Shown here one piece after another: positions 20,606 through 28,306 of a DNA stretch of 55,638 bases. The position numbers and the translations under genes were made by a program. Origin of the DNA: an uncultured Bacteroidales bacterium. GTDB taxonomy: Bacteria > Bacteroidota > Bacteroidia > Bacteroidales > WCHB1-69. The notes beneath the pieces are model-generated. The model searched no databases, had not been told where the DNA came from, and worked only from the letters and a program-made list of their open reading frames with translations. The stretch covers positions 1 to 55,638 of the forward strand of contig ONCM01000015.1 in assembly GCA_900316305.1 (NCBI GenBank). Reading direction: 5' to 3'. Numbering within the stretch: the first letter of the stretch is position 1; the number at the start of each line of letters is the position of its first letter.

Positions 20606-21496
20606 CTACCCTCTCACATACACCGTTTCCCGCAACATGCGGAAATTCTCCGGTTCCACCTCGTCATGGATAAATTCGCGAGCCATGCTTTGGCGGCCGT
20701 CGTCGGCGTATTCGTACTCTGCCCAGCCGGTGATGTCTCCATTTTTATTGAACATGGTGTTCTTCACCACCTTATCACCGTCATATTCCATGGTAATACG
20801 GCGGTAAGTGTCCAAATCTTCCTCCACAATTTCGGTCTGACGATATTGTTCGTCAAACGTGCGGTTCACCTTGGCAATCAGCGTCATATCATAATTGTAA
20901 ATCAAATCTTTAACGCGGTCGCCGTTATCATTGTAGGTAAACTCATACGTGCGGCGGTCGTTGTTCTGCACCTCATCACGAGAATAGACCGACACCTGAC
21001 CTTTCTCATTGTACTGATAATGATGAATATACATCGGTTTACCGTAATCATCGTTTTCGGTCATCGTCTCAAGCCTACCATCCTTGTAGGTGGTCGTCTT
21101 CTCCACAAAATCCAGTTTCCCGTTGACATAAACCTCCTGTTTCACGATATTGTCCGCCTCATCATAGTAAAACTTGGTGACATATTCATCGGAGGCATCG
21201 CCATAATAGTTCGATTGTGACATAAGTCGCTGATTATCATCATACTGATTCACAGTCTTTTGCAACAGGATATGATCTTGGTCATACTCTTCCGTCTGAA
21301 GCAGATCACCATGGTCATTGTAGGTGTTGACGGTCAAGGTGTTAAGGGTTCCGTCGGGTTCGTAGCGTTCCTCGCGGAGAAGCAGGCCGTTATCGTCATA
21401 TTCAGCATAGCCTTCGGTATATTCCAATGGTTCAATGTCTTGCGCATCATAACCGACCCGCTGATATTCTTTCTTGATGATTTTGAGACTTTTCAT
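20606..21496 (-). CDS. YD/MORN-like repeat protein of unknown function
   Basis: A 296-residue soluble protein with no signal peptide. It is built of repeated strands of the form Y-x-D-x-G-x-L: AEYDDNGLLLREERYEPDG, NTYNDHGDLLQTEEYD, HYQYNEKGQVSVYSRD, FTYNDNGDRVKDLIYNYD. It resembles RHS/YwqK-type repeats, which form extended beta structures. It is strongly acidic. No enzyme motif or toxin domain is visible, so its role is unknown. It has its own -7 box and stands as a single gene. Confidence 0.7.
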   Translation of the reverse strand: MKSLKIIKKEYQRVGYDAQDIEPLEYTEGYAEYDDNGLLLREERYEPDGTLNTLTVNTYNDHGDLLQTEEYDQDHILLQKTVNQYDDNQRLMSQSNYYGDASDEYVTKFYYDEADNIVKQEVYVNGKLDFVEKTTTYKDGRLETMTENDDYGKPMYIHHYQYNEKGQVSVYSRDEVQNNDRRTYEFTYNDNGDRVKDLIYNYDMTLIAKVNRTFDEQYRQTEIVEEDLDTYRRITMEYDGDKVVKNTMFNKNGDITGWAEYEYADDGRQSMAREFIHDEVEPENFRMLRETVYVRG

Positions 21497-21520
21497 TGCT
21501 ATGGGGTTTTAAAGTTGGGG

Positions 21521-21528
21521 CAAAGATA
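21521..21528 (-). promoter_or_regulatory. -7 box for the YD-repeat-like gene
   Basis: The minus strand reads TTGTATCTTTGCCCC, 25 bp before the ATG at 21496. Confidence 0.7.
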
Positions 21529-21537
21529 CAATTTTTT

Positions 21538-21635
21538 AGTTTAAGGTTTAAGGTTTAGGGTTTAGAAGCTTAGGAGCTTAAGAGCTTAGGAGCTTAAGAG
21601 CTTAGGAGTTTAGGAGCTTAGAAGCTTAAGTTCAA
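21538..21635 (-). repeat. Mixed 7- and 8-mer array (GTTTARG then TTAGGAGC)
   Basis: It starts as heptamers (GTTTAAG, GTTTAAG, GTTTAGG) and switches to octamers (TTAGGAGC, TTAAGAGC alternating, about eight copies). The octamer part is the complement of the arrays at 41226 and 44556. Confidence 0.85.
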
Positions 21636-21648
21636 GAGAGTGGGCAAC

Positions 21649-21675
21649 AAAAAAGGCGACCCTTGAGAGTCGCCT
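21649..21675 (-). terminator. Rho-independent terminator of pruA
   Basis: On the minus strand AGGCGAC..GTCGCCT forms a 7-bp stem with an 8-base loop, followed by TTTTTTGTTG. It lies 25 bp after the pruA stop codon. Confidence 0.85.
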
Positions 21676-21699
21676 CTTATCATATTGTCAATTAATGTA

Positions 21700-23325
21700 T
21701 TATCCAAGGAACGGATAACCGTAGTCCGTGGCGGGAACATAGGTTTCCTTGATGCAGCGGGAGCTGATCCAACGGACAAGGTTGAGGATACTGCCGGCCT
21801 TGTCGTTGGTGCCGGAAGCGCGGGCACCGCCGAAGGGTTGGCAACCCACCACCGCGCCTGTCGGCTTGTCGTTGATGTAGAAGTTGCCAGCGCAATGACG
21901 CAGGATATTCTCGGCCTGCATGATGGCGTAACGGTCGCGGGCAATGATGGAGCCGGTGAGGGCGTACGGAGAAGTCTCGTCACAGACGTGCAGCATTTCT
22001 TCGTATTTGTCGTCCTCATAGACGTACACCGTGATGACCGGTCCGAAGATCTCCTCACAAATGGATTCGTAAGTGGTGGTCTTGGCGAGGATGATAGTGG
22101 GTTCCACGAAGTAACCGACAGACTTGTCGTAGTTACCGCCGAGTACGATTTCAGCGTCCTTTGATGCTTTCGCACGGTCGATGTAGCCAGCGATGTTGTC
22201 GAAGGACTTCTCATCGATGACCGCGTTAATGAAGTTGGAGAAGTCGCGGACATCACCCATCTTCACGGTCTTCATCATATCTTTAATATGCTTCAGCGTT
22301 TCAGCCCAGATGGATTTGGGCACGTAAGCGCGGGAAGCAGCGGAACATTTCTGACCTTGGTATTCGAAAGCACCGCGAAGGATGGCGACGGCCAGCTCGC
22401 GGGCGGGAGCGGTCTTGTGGGCGAAGATGAAGTCTTTACCACCGGTCTCACCCACGATCTTCGGGTAGGTGTTGTAAATGTCAATGTTTTCACCGATGAG
22501 CTTCCAGAAACTCTTGAAAGTGCCGGTGCTGCCAGTGAAGTGGATACCAGCCAGATGCGGTGACTTGAAAGCCACATCGCTGATGACGGAGCCGCTGCCG
22601 GGCAGGAAGTTGATGACGCCGTCGGGAAGACCAGCCTCCTGGAGGAGTTTCATCAGGTAGTAGTTGGAAAGGATAGCCGTTGTGGACGGTTTCCAGATGG
22701 TGACGTTACCCATCAGTGCGGGAGCCACATTGAGGTTCAACGCGATAGAGGTGAAGTTGAACGGGGTGATGGCATACACGAAACCTTCCATGCCGCGATA
22801 TTCGTTGCGGTTGAGCGTAGCATGGTCGGAGATGGGTTGCTGGCTATAGAGCTGGGAAGCGAAATAGGTGTTAAAACGCAGGAAGTCGATAGCCTCGCAC
22901 GGGCAGTCGATTTCGGCCTGCATGGGGCTCTTACCTTGACCCAACATACAAGAAGCGTTCAGGATGTAGCGATATTTCGTGGCAAGGAGCTCGGCGGCCT
23001 TCATCATGATGGAAGCGCGTTGGATCCAAGGGGTCTCCTCCCAGTCCTTCTTGGCAGCCATAGCTGCGTCGATGGCCATCTGAACCTCTTTTTTACCCAC
23101 TTTGTGGTATTTGGCCAGCACGTGGTTGTGCTCGGTCGGCATCACCACCTGACCCATGTCACCAGTCTTGACCTCTTTTCCGCCGATAATCAACGGAATT
23201 TCAATCTCTTGGTTATATTGTCTTTCTAACTCTTTTTGCAATAATGCTCTTTCCGGCGTGCCGGGTGCATAAGAGAAAACCGGTTCGTTTTGCGGTTCTC
23301 TGAATACATAATTGGCGTTGTTCAT
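21700..23325 (-). CDS. pruA: L-glutamate gamma-semialdehyde (1-pyrroline-5-carboxylate) dehydrogenase
   Basis: A 541-residue aldehyde dehydrogenase that oxidises glutamate semialdehyde to glutamate in proline and arginine breakdown. The catalytic Cys is in YQGQKCSAASR and the general base Glu in GETGGKDF. FTGSTGTFKSFW is the NAD-binding turn and CEEIFGPV the C-terminal ALDH signature. The N-terminal FREPQNEPVFSYAPGTPER is typical of the single-domain P5CDH branch. There is no fused PutA proline dehydrogenase domain. It is monocistronic with its own promoter and terminator. Confidence 0.95.
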   Translation of the reverse strand: MNNANYVFREPQNEPVFSYAPGTPERALLQKELERQYNQEIEIPLIIGGKEVKTGDMGQVVMPTEHNHVLAKYHKVGKKEVQMAIDAAMAAKKDWEETPWIQRASIMMKAAELLATKYRYILNASCMLGQGKSPMQAEIDCPCEAIDFLRFNTYFASQLYSQQPISDHATLNRNEYRGMEGFVYAITPFNFTSIALNLNVAPALMGNVTIWKPSTTAILSNYYLMKLLQEAGLPDGVINFLPGSGSVISDVAFKSPHLAGIHFTGSTGTFKSFWKLIGENIDIYNTYPKIVGETGGKDFIFAHKTAPARELAVAILRGAFEYQGQKCSAASRAYVPKSIWAETLKHIKDMMKTVKMGDVRDFSNFINAVIDEKSFDNIAGYIDRAKASKDAEIVLGGNYDKSVGYFVEPTIILAKTTTYESICEEIFGPVITVYVYEDDKYEEMLHVCDETSPYALTGSIIARDRYAIMQAENILRHCAGNFYINDKPTGAVVGCQPFGGARASGTNDKAGSILNLVRWISSRCIKETYVPATDYGYPFLG

Positions 23326-23370
23326 AAATTCTTTGTTCTTAATTTTATGTTAGGGAATAAAATTTCGGTG

Positions 23371-23378
23371 CAAAAATA
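23371..23378 (-). promoter_or_regulatory. -7 box for pruA
   Basis: The minus strand reads TTGTATTTTTGCACC, 46 bp before the ATG at 23325. Confidence 0.65.
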
Positions 23379-23397
23379 CAAAAATATCGTTTAATTC

Positions 23398-23448
23398 GGC
23401 TTTTGGCTTTTAGCCAATAGCCAAGGGCTAATAGCCAACAGCTAATAC
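23398..23448. repeat. Heptamer array, AGCCAAY / GGCTNTT family
   Basis: GGCTTTT, GGCTTTT then AGCCAAT, AGCCAAG, GGCTAAT, AGCCAAC, AGCTAAT. It changes orientation at its centre (TTGGC / GCCAA), so it can fold. It reaches the stop codon of the gene at 23442. Confidence 0.75.
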
Positions 23449-23954
23449 GCCCACTTTTGCATGTCTGCCTTAAGGATTTGGATGGCCAGTTCCACCACAG
23501 GTTTTTGGGCGGTGACGGCGAGCACGGTTTCAGCAAATTCGCGACTCTCGGCATTTTTGTCATAGTCCGCGGCCACCGTATTGATGATGGATTCGATATC
23601 GGACTTTGCCTCGCACACCTTCTGCCACACGGTATCTGAAAGGTATATTTGCTGGGAAATGTTGTGTTCAAACTCGCTACGGATAGCGGTGAGCAGGAGA
23701 TTCTGCTCCTGAGAAACCGTCAGTCCGGGGGCATGGATGCGCATCACCAGCTGGTTGGGATCTATGCGCTCAAGAAACAGAGCCATGCGCTCGTATGCCT
23801 GCAGACGCAACGGAAGCACCACGGGCTGGTTCTTCTTCGCACTCACCAGCGCTGCCATCTTCGCCTTTGCTTCAATCACCATTTTTGTAATGTAAACGGC
23901 GCCTGCGACCAGCACCACAACTCCTGCTAAAATACAAATTCCTAATATGTTCAT
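23442..23954 (-). CDS. Conserved single-helix membrane protein, unknown function
   Basis: A 170-residue protein with one N-terminal helix (ICILAGVVVLVAGAVYI) and a cytoplasmic, mostly helical body. It contains LPLRLQAYERMALFLERI and LLLTAIRSEFEHNISQQIYLSDTVW, segments I have the impression are shared among Bacteroidetes proteins but cannot assign to a named family. No catalytic motif is seen. It has its own -7 box. Its last codons run into a heptamer array. Confidence 0.65.
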   Translation of the reverse strand: MNILGICILAGVVVLVAGAVYITKMVIEAKAKMAALVSAKKNQPVVLPLRLQAYERMALFLERIDPNQLVMRIHAPGLTVSQEQNLLLTAIRSEFEHNISQQIYLSDTVWQKVCEAKSDIESIINTVAADYDKNAESREFAETVLAVTAQKPVVELAIQILKADMQKWAY

Positions 23955-23958
23955 AACT

Positions 23959-23993
23959 TTGACTGTTGACTATTAATCATTGACTATTGACTA
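23959..23993. repeat. Heptamer array, TTGACTN family
   Basis: Units TTGACTG, TTGACTA, TTAATCA, TTGACTA, TTGACTA, between the start codon at 23954 and its promoter at 24012, so it lies in the 5' leader. Confidence 0.8.
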
Positions 23994-24011
23994 ATGCCTA
24001 AAAAAACGCGG

Positions 24012-24019
24012 CAAAAGTA
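24012..24019 (-). promoter_or_regulatory. -7 box for the single-helix protein gene
   Basis: The minus strand reads TGTACTTTTGCCGCG. The leader of about 50 nt contains the TTGACTN array. Confidence 0.65.
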
Positions 24020-24077
24020 CAGAAAATTAGTATAGGCTCCATTTATTTTTGAATAAAAAAGATACTCAAAAAAAGTG

Positions 24078-24085
24078 TATTTTCG
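24078..24085 (+). promoter_or_regulatory. -7-like box for the MATE gene
   Basis: GTGTATTTTCGCGGG has one mismatch to TAnnTTTG and lies 20 bp before the TTG start at 24106. Confidence 0.5.
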
Positions 24086-24105
24086 CGGGCTTAAAAATAT
24101 AGGTA

Positions 24106-25491
24106 TTGGAAACGTTAGATAGAACAAAAGAACTTGAAACTAAAAATATAGGAAGTCTGCTCTGGACCTACGCTTTGCCAGCGGTCATCAGCCAGATTAT
24201 CGCTTCTGTTTATAATATTGTGGACCGCATTTTTATCGGACACGGTGTGGGTGCACTGGCTATCGCCGGTCTGGCCATCACATTTCCGCTGATGAACATC
24301 ATCCACGCATTTGGTTCGCTAATTGGGGTGGGCTCCGCTTCCCGCATGTCCATTGTTTTGGGCAAAAAAGACAAGGAATGGGCTGAGAATATTCTTGGTA
24401 ACAGTATGATTTTCACATTGATACTGGGTGTGATTGTGGTCTCTCTCTGTTATCTCTTCTTGGACAAAATCCTGATGTTGTTCGGTGCCACGCCTGAAAC
24501 GGTGGCCTACGCTCATGAGTACATGATATACATCCTACCAGGTATGTTCTTGATTACCATTGCCTTCAACCTCACCGGTCTGATCCGTGCCTCGGGTTAT
24601 CCGATGAAAGCCATGCTCATCATGGCGGGCGGTGCCATCTTGAACATGATTTTGGATCCCATCTTCATCTTTGCACTGGATATGGGCATCAAAGGGGCGG
24701 CCATCGCTTCCACCATCTCCATCTTCTTGATGGCCTTGGTTTCTGTCCTGCATTTCGTTAACCCCAACTCTTTCATCCACTTCAAGTCACACGCTTGGAA
24801 GCTGAAAGGATACATCTTCAAAAACATCACCCTCATCGGTATGAGTCCGTTCCTGATGAACCTTGCTGCCGCCGGGGTGGTCGGCATCCTGAACTCCCAG
24901 CTGCTGCGCTACGGCGGTGACTACGCCGTGGGCGCTTACGGCATCTGTAATACATACGGTAACTTTTTGGTACTCATGATACTAGGTGTTTGCCAAGGTA
25001 TGCAGCCCATTGCCGGCTACAACTACGGTGCCGGCCACGGAGAACGCCTCAAGCACGTTTATACGCTGACTATGTGGATTTGCGTGGCTATCGGTCTGGT
25101 AGGGAGTGTGATTTCCTGTCTCATCCCGGGTGCGATGATGCGCGTCTTCACCACCGACAGCCATCTGATTGAAATTGGCCGCGTCGCCCTGCGCTACAGC
25201 ATGGTGATGTTCCCGCTCATCGGCTTCACCATCGTCAACTCCAACTTCTTCCAGTCCATCGACAAACCTTGGGTGGCCATCGTCACCAGTTTGTCACGCC
25301 AGGTGATCTTCCTCGTGCCCATGAGCATCCTGATTCCGATGTTGTACGTGAAGATGGGCTTGAACGGTCTGAATGGTGTCTGGATTTCCCTGACCATCTC
25401 CGATGTTCTCGGGGCCACCCTTGCCGCTATTCTGTTGTACACCCAAAGACATGTCTTCTCCATTAATGATGAGGATGAGAGGATAAGATGA
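24106..25491 (+). CDS. MATE-family multidrug/cation exporter
   Basis: A 461-residue inner-membrane transporter with about 12 helices in two similar halves. LLWTYALPAVISQIIASVYNIVDRIFIG and ALAIAGLAITFP form the N-terminal MATE signature. MGIKGAAIASTIS is the mid-protein loop and GYNYGAGHGERLK is the start of the second half. MATE proteins export drugs or metabolites in exchange for sodium ions or protons. The best start is a TTG at 24106; there is no ATG before the first helix. Its stop TGA overlaps an ATG and begins an ATGA ladder leading to the tatD gene. Confidence 0.92.
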   Translation: METLDRTKELETKNIGSLLWTYALPAVISQIIASVYNIVDRIFIGHGVGALAIAGLAITFPLMNIIHAFGSLIGVGSASRMSIVLGKKDKEWAENILGNSMIFTLILGVIVVSLCYLFLDKILMLFGATPETVAYAHEYMIYILPGMFLITIAFNLTGLIRASGYPMKAMLIMAGGAILNMILDPIFIFALDMGIKGAAIASTISIFLMALVSVLHFVNPNSFIHFKSHAWKLKGYIFKNITLIGMSPFLMNLAAAGVVGILNSQLLRYGGDYAVGAYGICNTYGNFLVLMILGVCQGMQPIAGYNYGAGHGERLKHVYTLTMWICVAIGLVGSVISCLIPGAMMRVFTTDSHLIEIGRVALRYSMVMFPLIGFTIVNSNFFQSIDKPWVAIVTSLSRQVIFLVPMSILIPMLYVKMGLNGLNGVWISLTISDVLGATLAAILLYTQRHVFSINDEDERIR

Positions 25492-25527
25492 AACGATGAG
25501 ACGATGAAAAGCGATGAAATTATGATG
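25488..25527 (+). repeat. GATGA ladder between MATE and tatD genes
   Basis: The MATE stop (25489-25491) overlaps an ATG at 25488. ATG AAA CGA TGA runs to 25499, its TGA overlapping the ATG at 25496. ATG AGA CGA TGA runs to 25507, its TGA overlapping the ATG at 25504, the start of the tatD frame. Spacing is 8 bp. Confidence 0.8.
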
Positions 25528-26301
25528 AGTTTTTACATAGATACCCATGCCCATTTGTACCGCGAGTACTACCCCGAAGACCTCCACGAGGTGATTCAGC
25601 GGGCGATTGACGCCCGTGTGGAACGGGTTTTGCTCGCCTGCGTGGATGCCCTTACTCCACCCATGATTGCGGAAGCAGTGGAGATGTTCCCGGAGAACAT
25701 TTACGGACTCATCGGTCTGCACCCTTCCGATGTGCGCGAAAACTACGAAGAGGTGCTAGCCGAGCTGGAAACCCATATCAATGACCGCAACATCGTGGGC
25801 ATCGGTGAAATCGGGCTCGATTACTACCACGACCGCGACTTCGAGCAAGAACAACAAATTGTATTCAAACGGCAGCTCGACTGGGCACACGACCGTCATT
25901 TGCCCCTGTCGTTACACATCCGCAACGGCTACAGCGAGGCCATCCCGATATTGAACGAATACGAAATTGGCTCACTTTCAGGCGTTTTACACTGCTTTTC
26001 GGGAGGCATCCAAGAGGCGGAATGGGCGGCCAAGCACGGTTTTGTCATCGGCATCGGCGGCATCGTGACTTTCAAGAACAGCAAGCTGCAGGAACTGATT
26101 CCGAAGATTGGCCTCGACCACATCGTGCTGGAGACCGACGCCCCCTACCTCGCCCCCACCCCACACCGCGGCACCCCCAACGAAAGCAGCTACATCCCGC
26201 TCATCGCCCAGAAAATCGCTGAAATTATGGAAGTGCCGGTGAAGGAGGTGATGGAGAGGACGACGGAAAATGCATTACGTATTTTTGAGAGGATGAAATA
26301 A
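25504..26301 (+). CDS. tatD: TatD-family metal-dependent hydrolase/DNase
   Basis: A 265-residue amidohydrolase-fold protein. The metal site motif DTHAHL comes at residues 13-18, GEIGLDYYHD and PLSLHIRNG supply the middle ligands, and LETDAPYLAP is the final Asp motif. TatD proteins act as 3'-5' exonucleases or phosphoesterases on DNA or RNA. The usual N-terminus would be the ATG at 25522 or 25525; the ATG at 25504 adds MKSDEI, encoded by the GATGA repeat, and is kept because the ladder leads to it. Confidence 0.92.
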   Translation: MKSDEIMMSFYIDTHAHLYREYYPEDLHEVIQRAIDARVERVLLACVDALTPPMIAEAVEMFPENIYGLIGLHPSDVRENYEEVLAELETHINDRNIVGIGEIGLDYYHDRDFEQEQQIVFKRQLDWAHDRHLPLSLHIRNGYSEAIPILNEYEIGSLSGVLHCFSGGIQEAEWAAKHGFVIGIGGIVTFKNSKLQELIPKIGLDHIVLETDAPYLAPTPHRGTPNESSYIPLIAQKIAEIMEVPVKEVMERTTENALRIFERMK

Positions 26302-26320
26302 TAAGAGAATATTCCAAAAA

Positions 26321-26377
26321 GGGCTGAAAGCCCGACCTATGTTAACTTAGGGTGAAGCGAAGCGGAGCCCTAGGCAT
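26321..26377. repeat. REP-like pair of hairpins
   Basis: GGGCTGAAAGCCC (26321-26333) is followed by a longer imperfect hairpin with arms CTTAGGG and GCCCTAG around GAAGCGAAGCGGA. It sits in the 92-bp gap before the outer-membrane protein gene. Confidence 0.7.
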
Positions 26378-26393
26378 ATAAGAACCTAAAAAT

Positions 26394-26945
26394 ATGAAGA
26401 ACTTAATAATCACCATCGCAATCATCTGCGCAGCCGTAATAGCAGCGGTGGCGCAGCCGCGAGCCATCGGAGCCCGTGCAGGTTACAACTTCGAAGTGTC
26501 CTACCAACATGAGTTGGCGAACGGCATGCTCGAAGTCGATGCCGGATTCTCCCCTTTCCTGTTCCAAAAGGGGGTCATGTATGACATTGACGGGAATCCC
26601 ATGGAACAAACCTACCATTACGGTCGTGCGCAGATCACCCTCGTTTACGACTGGCTGATGAACATCACCCCCAATCTAAACTGGTACATCGGTCCTGCTG
26701 TGGGTGTGAGTTGGGGCTACGGCGAATTCTTCGATATCCCGCATTATGACAAAAACGGGAACTTAACCACATACCGCCGACTGGGTCTGCCTGCCGGTGG
26801 ACAAATCGGATTGGAATACAACTTCGACTTTCCGCTGAACCTCAGCTTGGACTGGCGCCCCATGTTCAACATTTTCGGTCTTCGTCAAGGGGATCTCGTG
26901 CCCAACCTGCTTAACATCGCCGCCGGCATCCGCTATCGTTTTTAA
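26394..26945 (+). CDS. Small outer-membrane beta-barrel protein
   Basis: A 183-residue protein with a signal peptide ending near AAVAQ. The mature part alternates hydrophobic residues in strands: IGARAGYNFEVSYQHEL, RAQITLVYDWLM, WYIGPAVGVSWGYG, AGGQIGLEYNF and a C-terminal GIRYRF with the terminal Phe that outer-membrane barrels carry. It is probably an eight-strand barrel. Function is unknown; such small barrels are often structural or adhesive. Pro-rich or catalytic motifs are absent. Confidence 0.8.
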   Translation: MKNLIITIAIICAAVIAAVAQPRAIGARAGYNFEVSYQHELANGMLEVDAGFSPFLFQKGVMYDIDGNPMEQTYHYGRAQITLVYDWLMNITPNLNWYIGPAVGVSWGYGEFFDIPHYDKNGNLTTYRRLGLPAGGQIGLEYNFDFPLNLSLDWRPMFNIFGLRQGDLVPNLLNIAAGIRYRF

Positions 26946-26959
26946 AAAATACAACATGA

Positions 26960-26983
26960 GGGCGAATAATTATTCGCCCCTAC
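26960..26983. repeat. Intergenic palindrome GGGCGAAT..ATTCGCCC
   Basis: A perfect 20-bp palindrome (26960-26979) followed by CTAC, just after the barrel gene. It is the intergenic copy of the element found in the coding region at 2317-2340. Confidence 0.8.
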
Positions 26984-26990
26984 CATCCCT

Positions 26991-27020
26991 CAATAACCTA
27001 TAACCCATAACCTATAACCT
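26991..27020 (+). repeat. Heptamer array, ATAACCN family
   Basis: Units ATAACCT, ATAACCC, ATAACCT, ATAACCT, ending 5 bp before the ATG at 27026. Confidence 0.85.
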
Positions 27021-27025
27021 TTAAA

Positions 27026-28276
27026 ATGATTGAATCACCTATTTTCACGCCCTGCCAAATTGGGCCTATCACATTAAGAAACAGAACGATACGTTCCGCC
27101 GCATTTGAAAACATGGCGGTCAACAACGCACCTTCGGAGAAGTTGTTTAACTACCATACGGCGGTGGCCCGTGGTGGCATCGGCATGACTACGGTGGCCT
27201 ACGCTTCCGTAAGCCGAAGCGGACTTTCATTCAACGGCCAGCTCTGGCTGCGCGAGGAGATTGTGCCGGAACTGAAGAAGCTGACAGATGCCATCCATGC
27301 GGAGGGCGCAAAGGCTTCCATCCAGATCGGACACTGCGGCAATATGACCCACCGCGCCACTTGCGGTGAAAAACCACTGTCGCCCTCGGGTCGTTTCAAT
27401 CTTTACTCGCCCACTTTCACCCGCAAGATGACCATCAAGGACATCGACCAGATTGTCGATGATTTTGGTAAAGCCGTCGATCTCTGCCGCCGTGCCGGCT
27501 TCGACTGCATCGAGGTGCACGCCGGCCACGGTTACCTCATCAGCCAATTCCTGTCGCCCTACACCAACCACCGCCGCGACGAATATGGCGGCTCCCTTGA
27601 AAACCGCATGCGCTTCATGCGCCGCGTCATCACCCGCGTGATGGAGGAGGCCAAGGATGACATGGCTATCGTAGTGAAAACCAACATGTACGATGGTTTC
27701 CATACCGGTATGCACGAAGAGGAATGCCTCCAAGTGGCACAAGAACTTGAGAAATTGGGCGTTCATGCGCTGGTGCTCACCGCCGGCTTTGTCAGCAAAG
27801 CCCCGATGCACGTGATGCGCGGTGCCATGCCTCTCAAAACGCTGGCTTACTACATGGATATGAAGAAGTTCTGGTGGCTGAAACTCGGTCTGCACATCGG
27901 CGGCCGCCTCGTCATCCCCACTGTGCCCTACAAAGATGCCTATTTCTACGACACTGCCATGCGGTTCCGTCAAGCGGTGAAAATGCCGTTAATCTATGTC
28001 GGCGGTATGGTCGATAAAAACGATATGGAAAAAGTGCTCGACTCCGGTTTCGTAGCTTTCCAAATGGCCCGCGCCCTCGTGCACGACACCGATTTCGTCA
28101 ATAAACTGCACAGCGGCGAGGTCACCCGCAGCGGCTGCAAACACTCCAACTACTGCATCGGCCGCATGTACACTCTCGACATGGTCTGCCACCAATGCAT
28201 GAAGGAAGGACTTCCTGACAAGCTACAACGCGAAATTGATAAGGCCGAAGACGCTATTCCGGATAATCATAGGTAA
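27026..28276 (+). CDS. Old Yellow Enzyme-family NADH:flavin oxidoreductase
   Basis: A 416-residue FMN TIM-barrel reductase. Motifs are IGPITLRNRTIRSAAFE, IQIGHCGNM, EVHAGHGYLISQFLSPYTN, RRDEYGGSLENR and IYVGGMVD with FQMARALVHD, the phosphate-binding end. Family members reduce activated C=C bonds using NAD(P)H. After the barrel there is a Cys set C-x5-C-x10-C-x2-C (GCKHSNYC and CHQC) where 2,4-dienoyl-CoA reductases bind a [4Fe-4S] cluster, with unusual spacing. The second FAD domain of those enzymes is absent. The substrate is unknown; enoates, quinones or steroids are possible. Confidence 0.87.
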   Translation: MIESPIFTPCQIGPITLRNRTIRSAAFENMAVNNAPSEKLFNYHTAVARGGIGMTTVAYASVSRSGLSFNGQLWLREEIVPELKKLTDAIHAEGAKASIQIGHCGNMTHRATCGEKPLSPSGRFNLYSPTFTRKMTIKDIDQIVDDFGKAVDLCRRAGFDCIEVHAGHGYLISQFLSPYTNHRRDEYGGSLENRMRFMRRVITRVMEEAKDDMAIVVKTNMYDGFHTGMHEEECLQVAQELEKLGVHALVLTAGFVSKAPMHVMRGAMPLKTLAYYMDMKKFWWLKLGLHIGGRLVIPTVPYKDAYFYDTAMRFRQAVKMPLIYVGGMVDKNDMEKVLDSGFVAFQMARALVHDTDFVNKLHSGEVTRSGCKHSNYCIGRMYTLDMVCHQCMKEGLPDKLQREIDKAEDAIPDNHR

Positions 28277-28285
28277 ATAGTTTCA

Positions 28286-28306
28286 GGTCAACGGTCAATG
28301 GTCAAT
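28286..28306. repeat. Heptamer array, GGTCAAY family, overlapping a gene end
   Basis: GGTCAAC, GGTCAAT, GGTCAAT. On the minus strand it encodes the last residues (TLTIDR and stop) of the lipoprotein gene ending at 28288. Confidence 0.75.

Noticed and set aside
26312-26390. Insertion sequence remnant before the barrel gene
   Set aside because: Only small hairpins of REP type are present; there is no transposase fragment or long terminal repeat.
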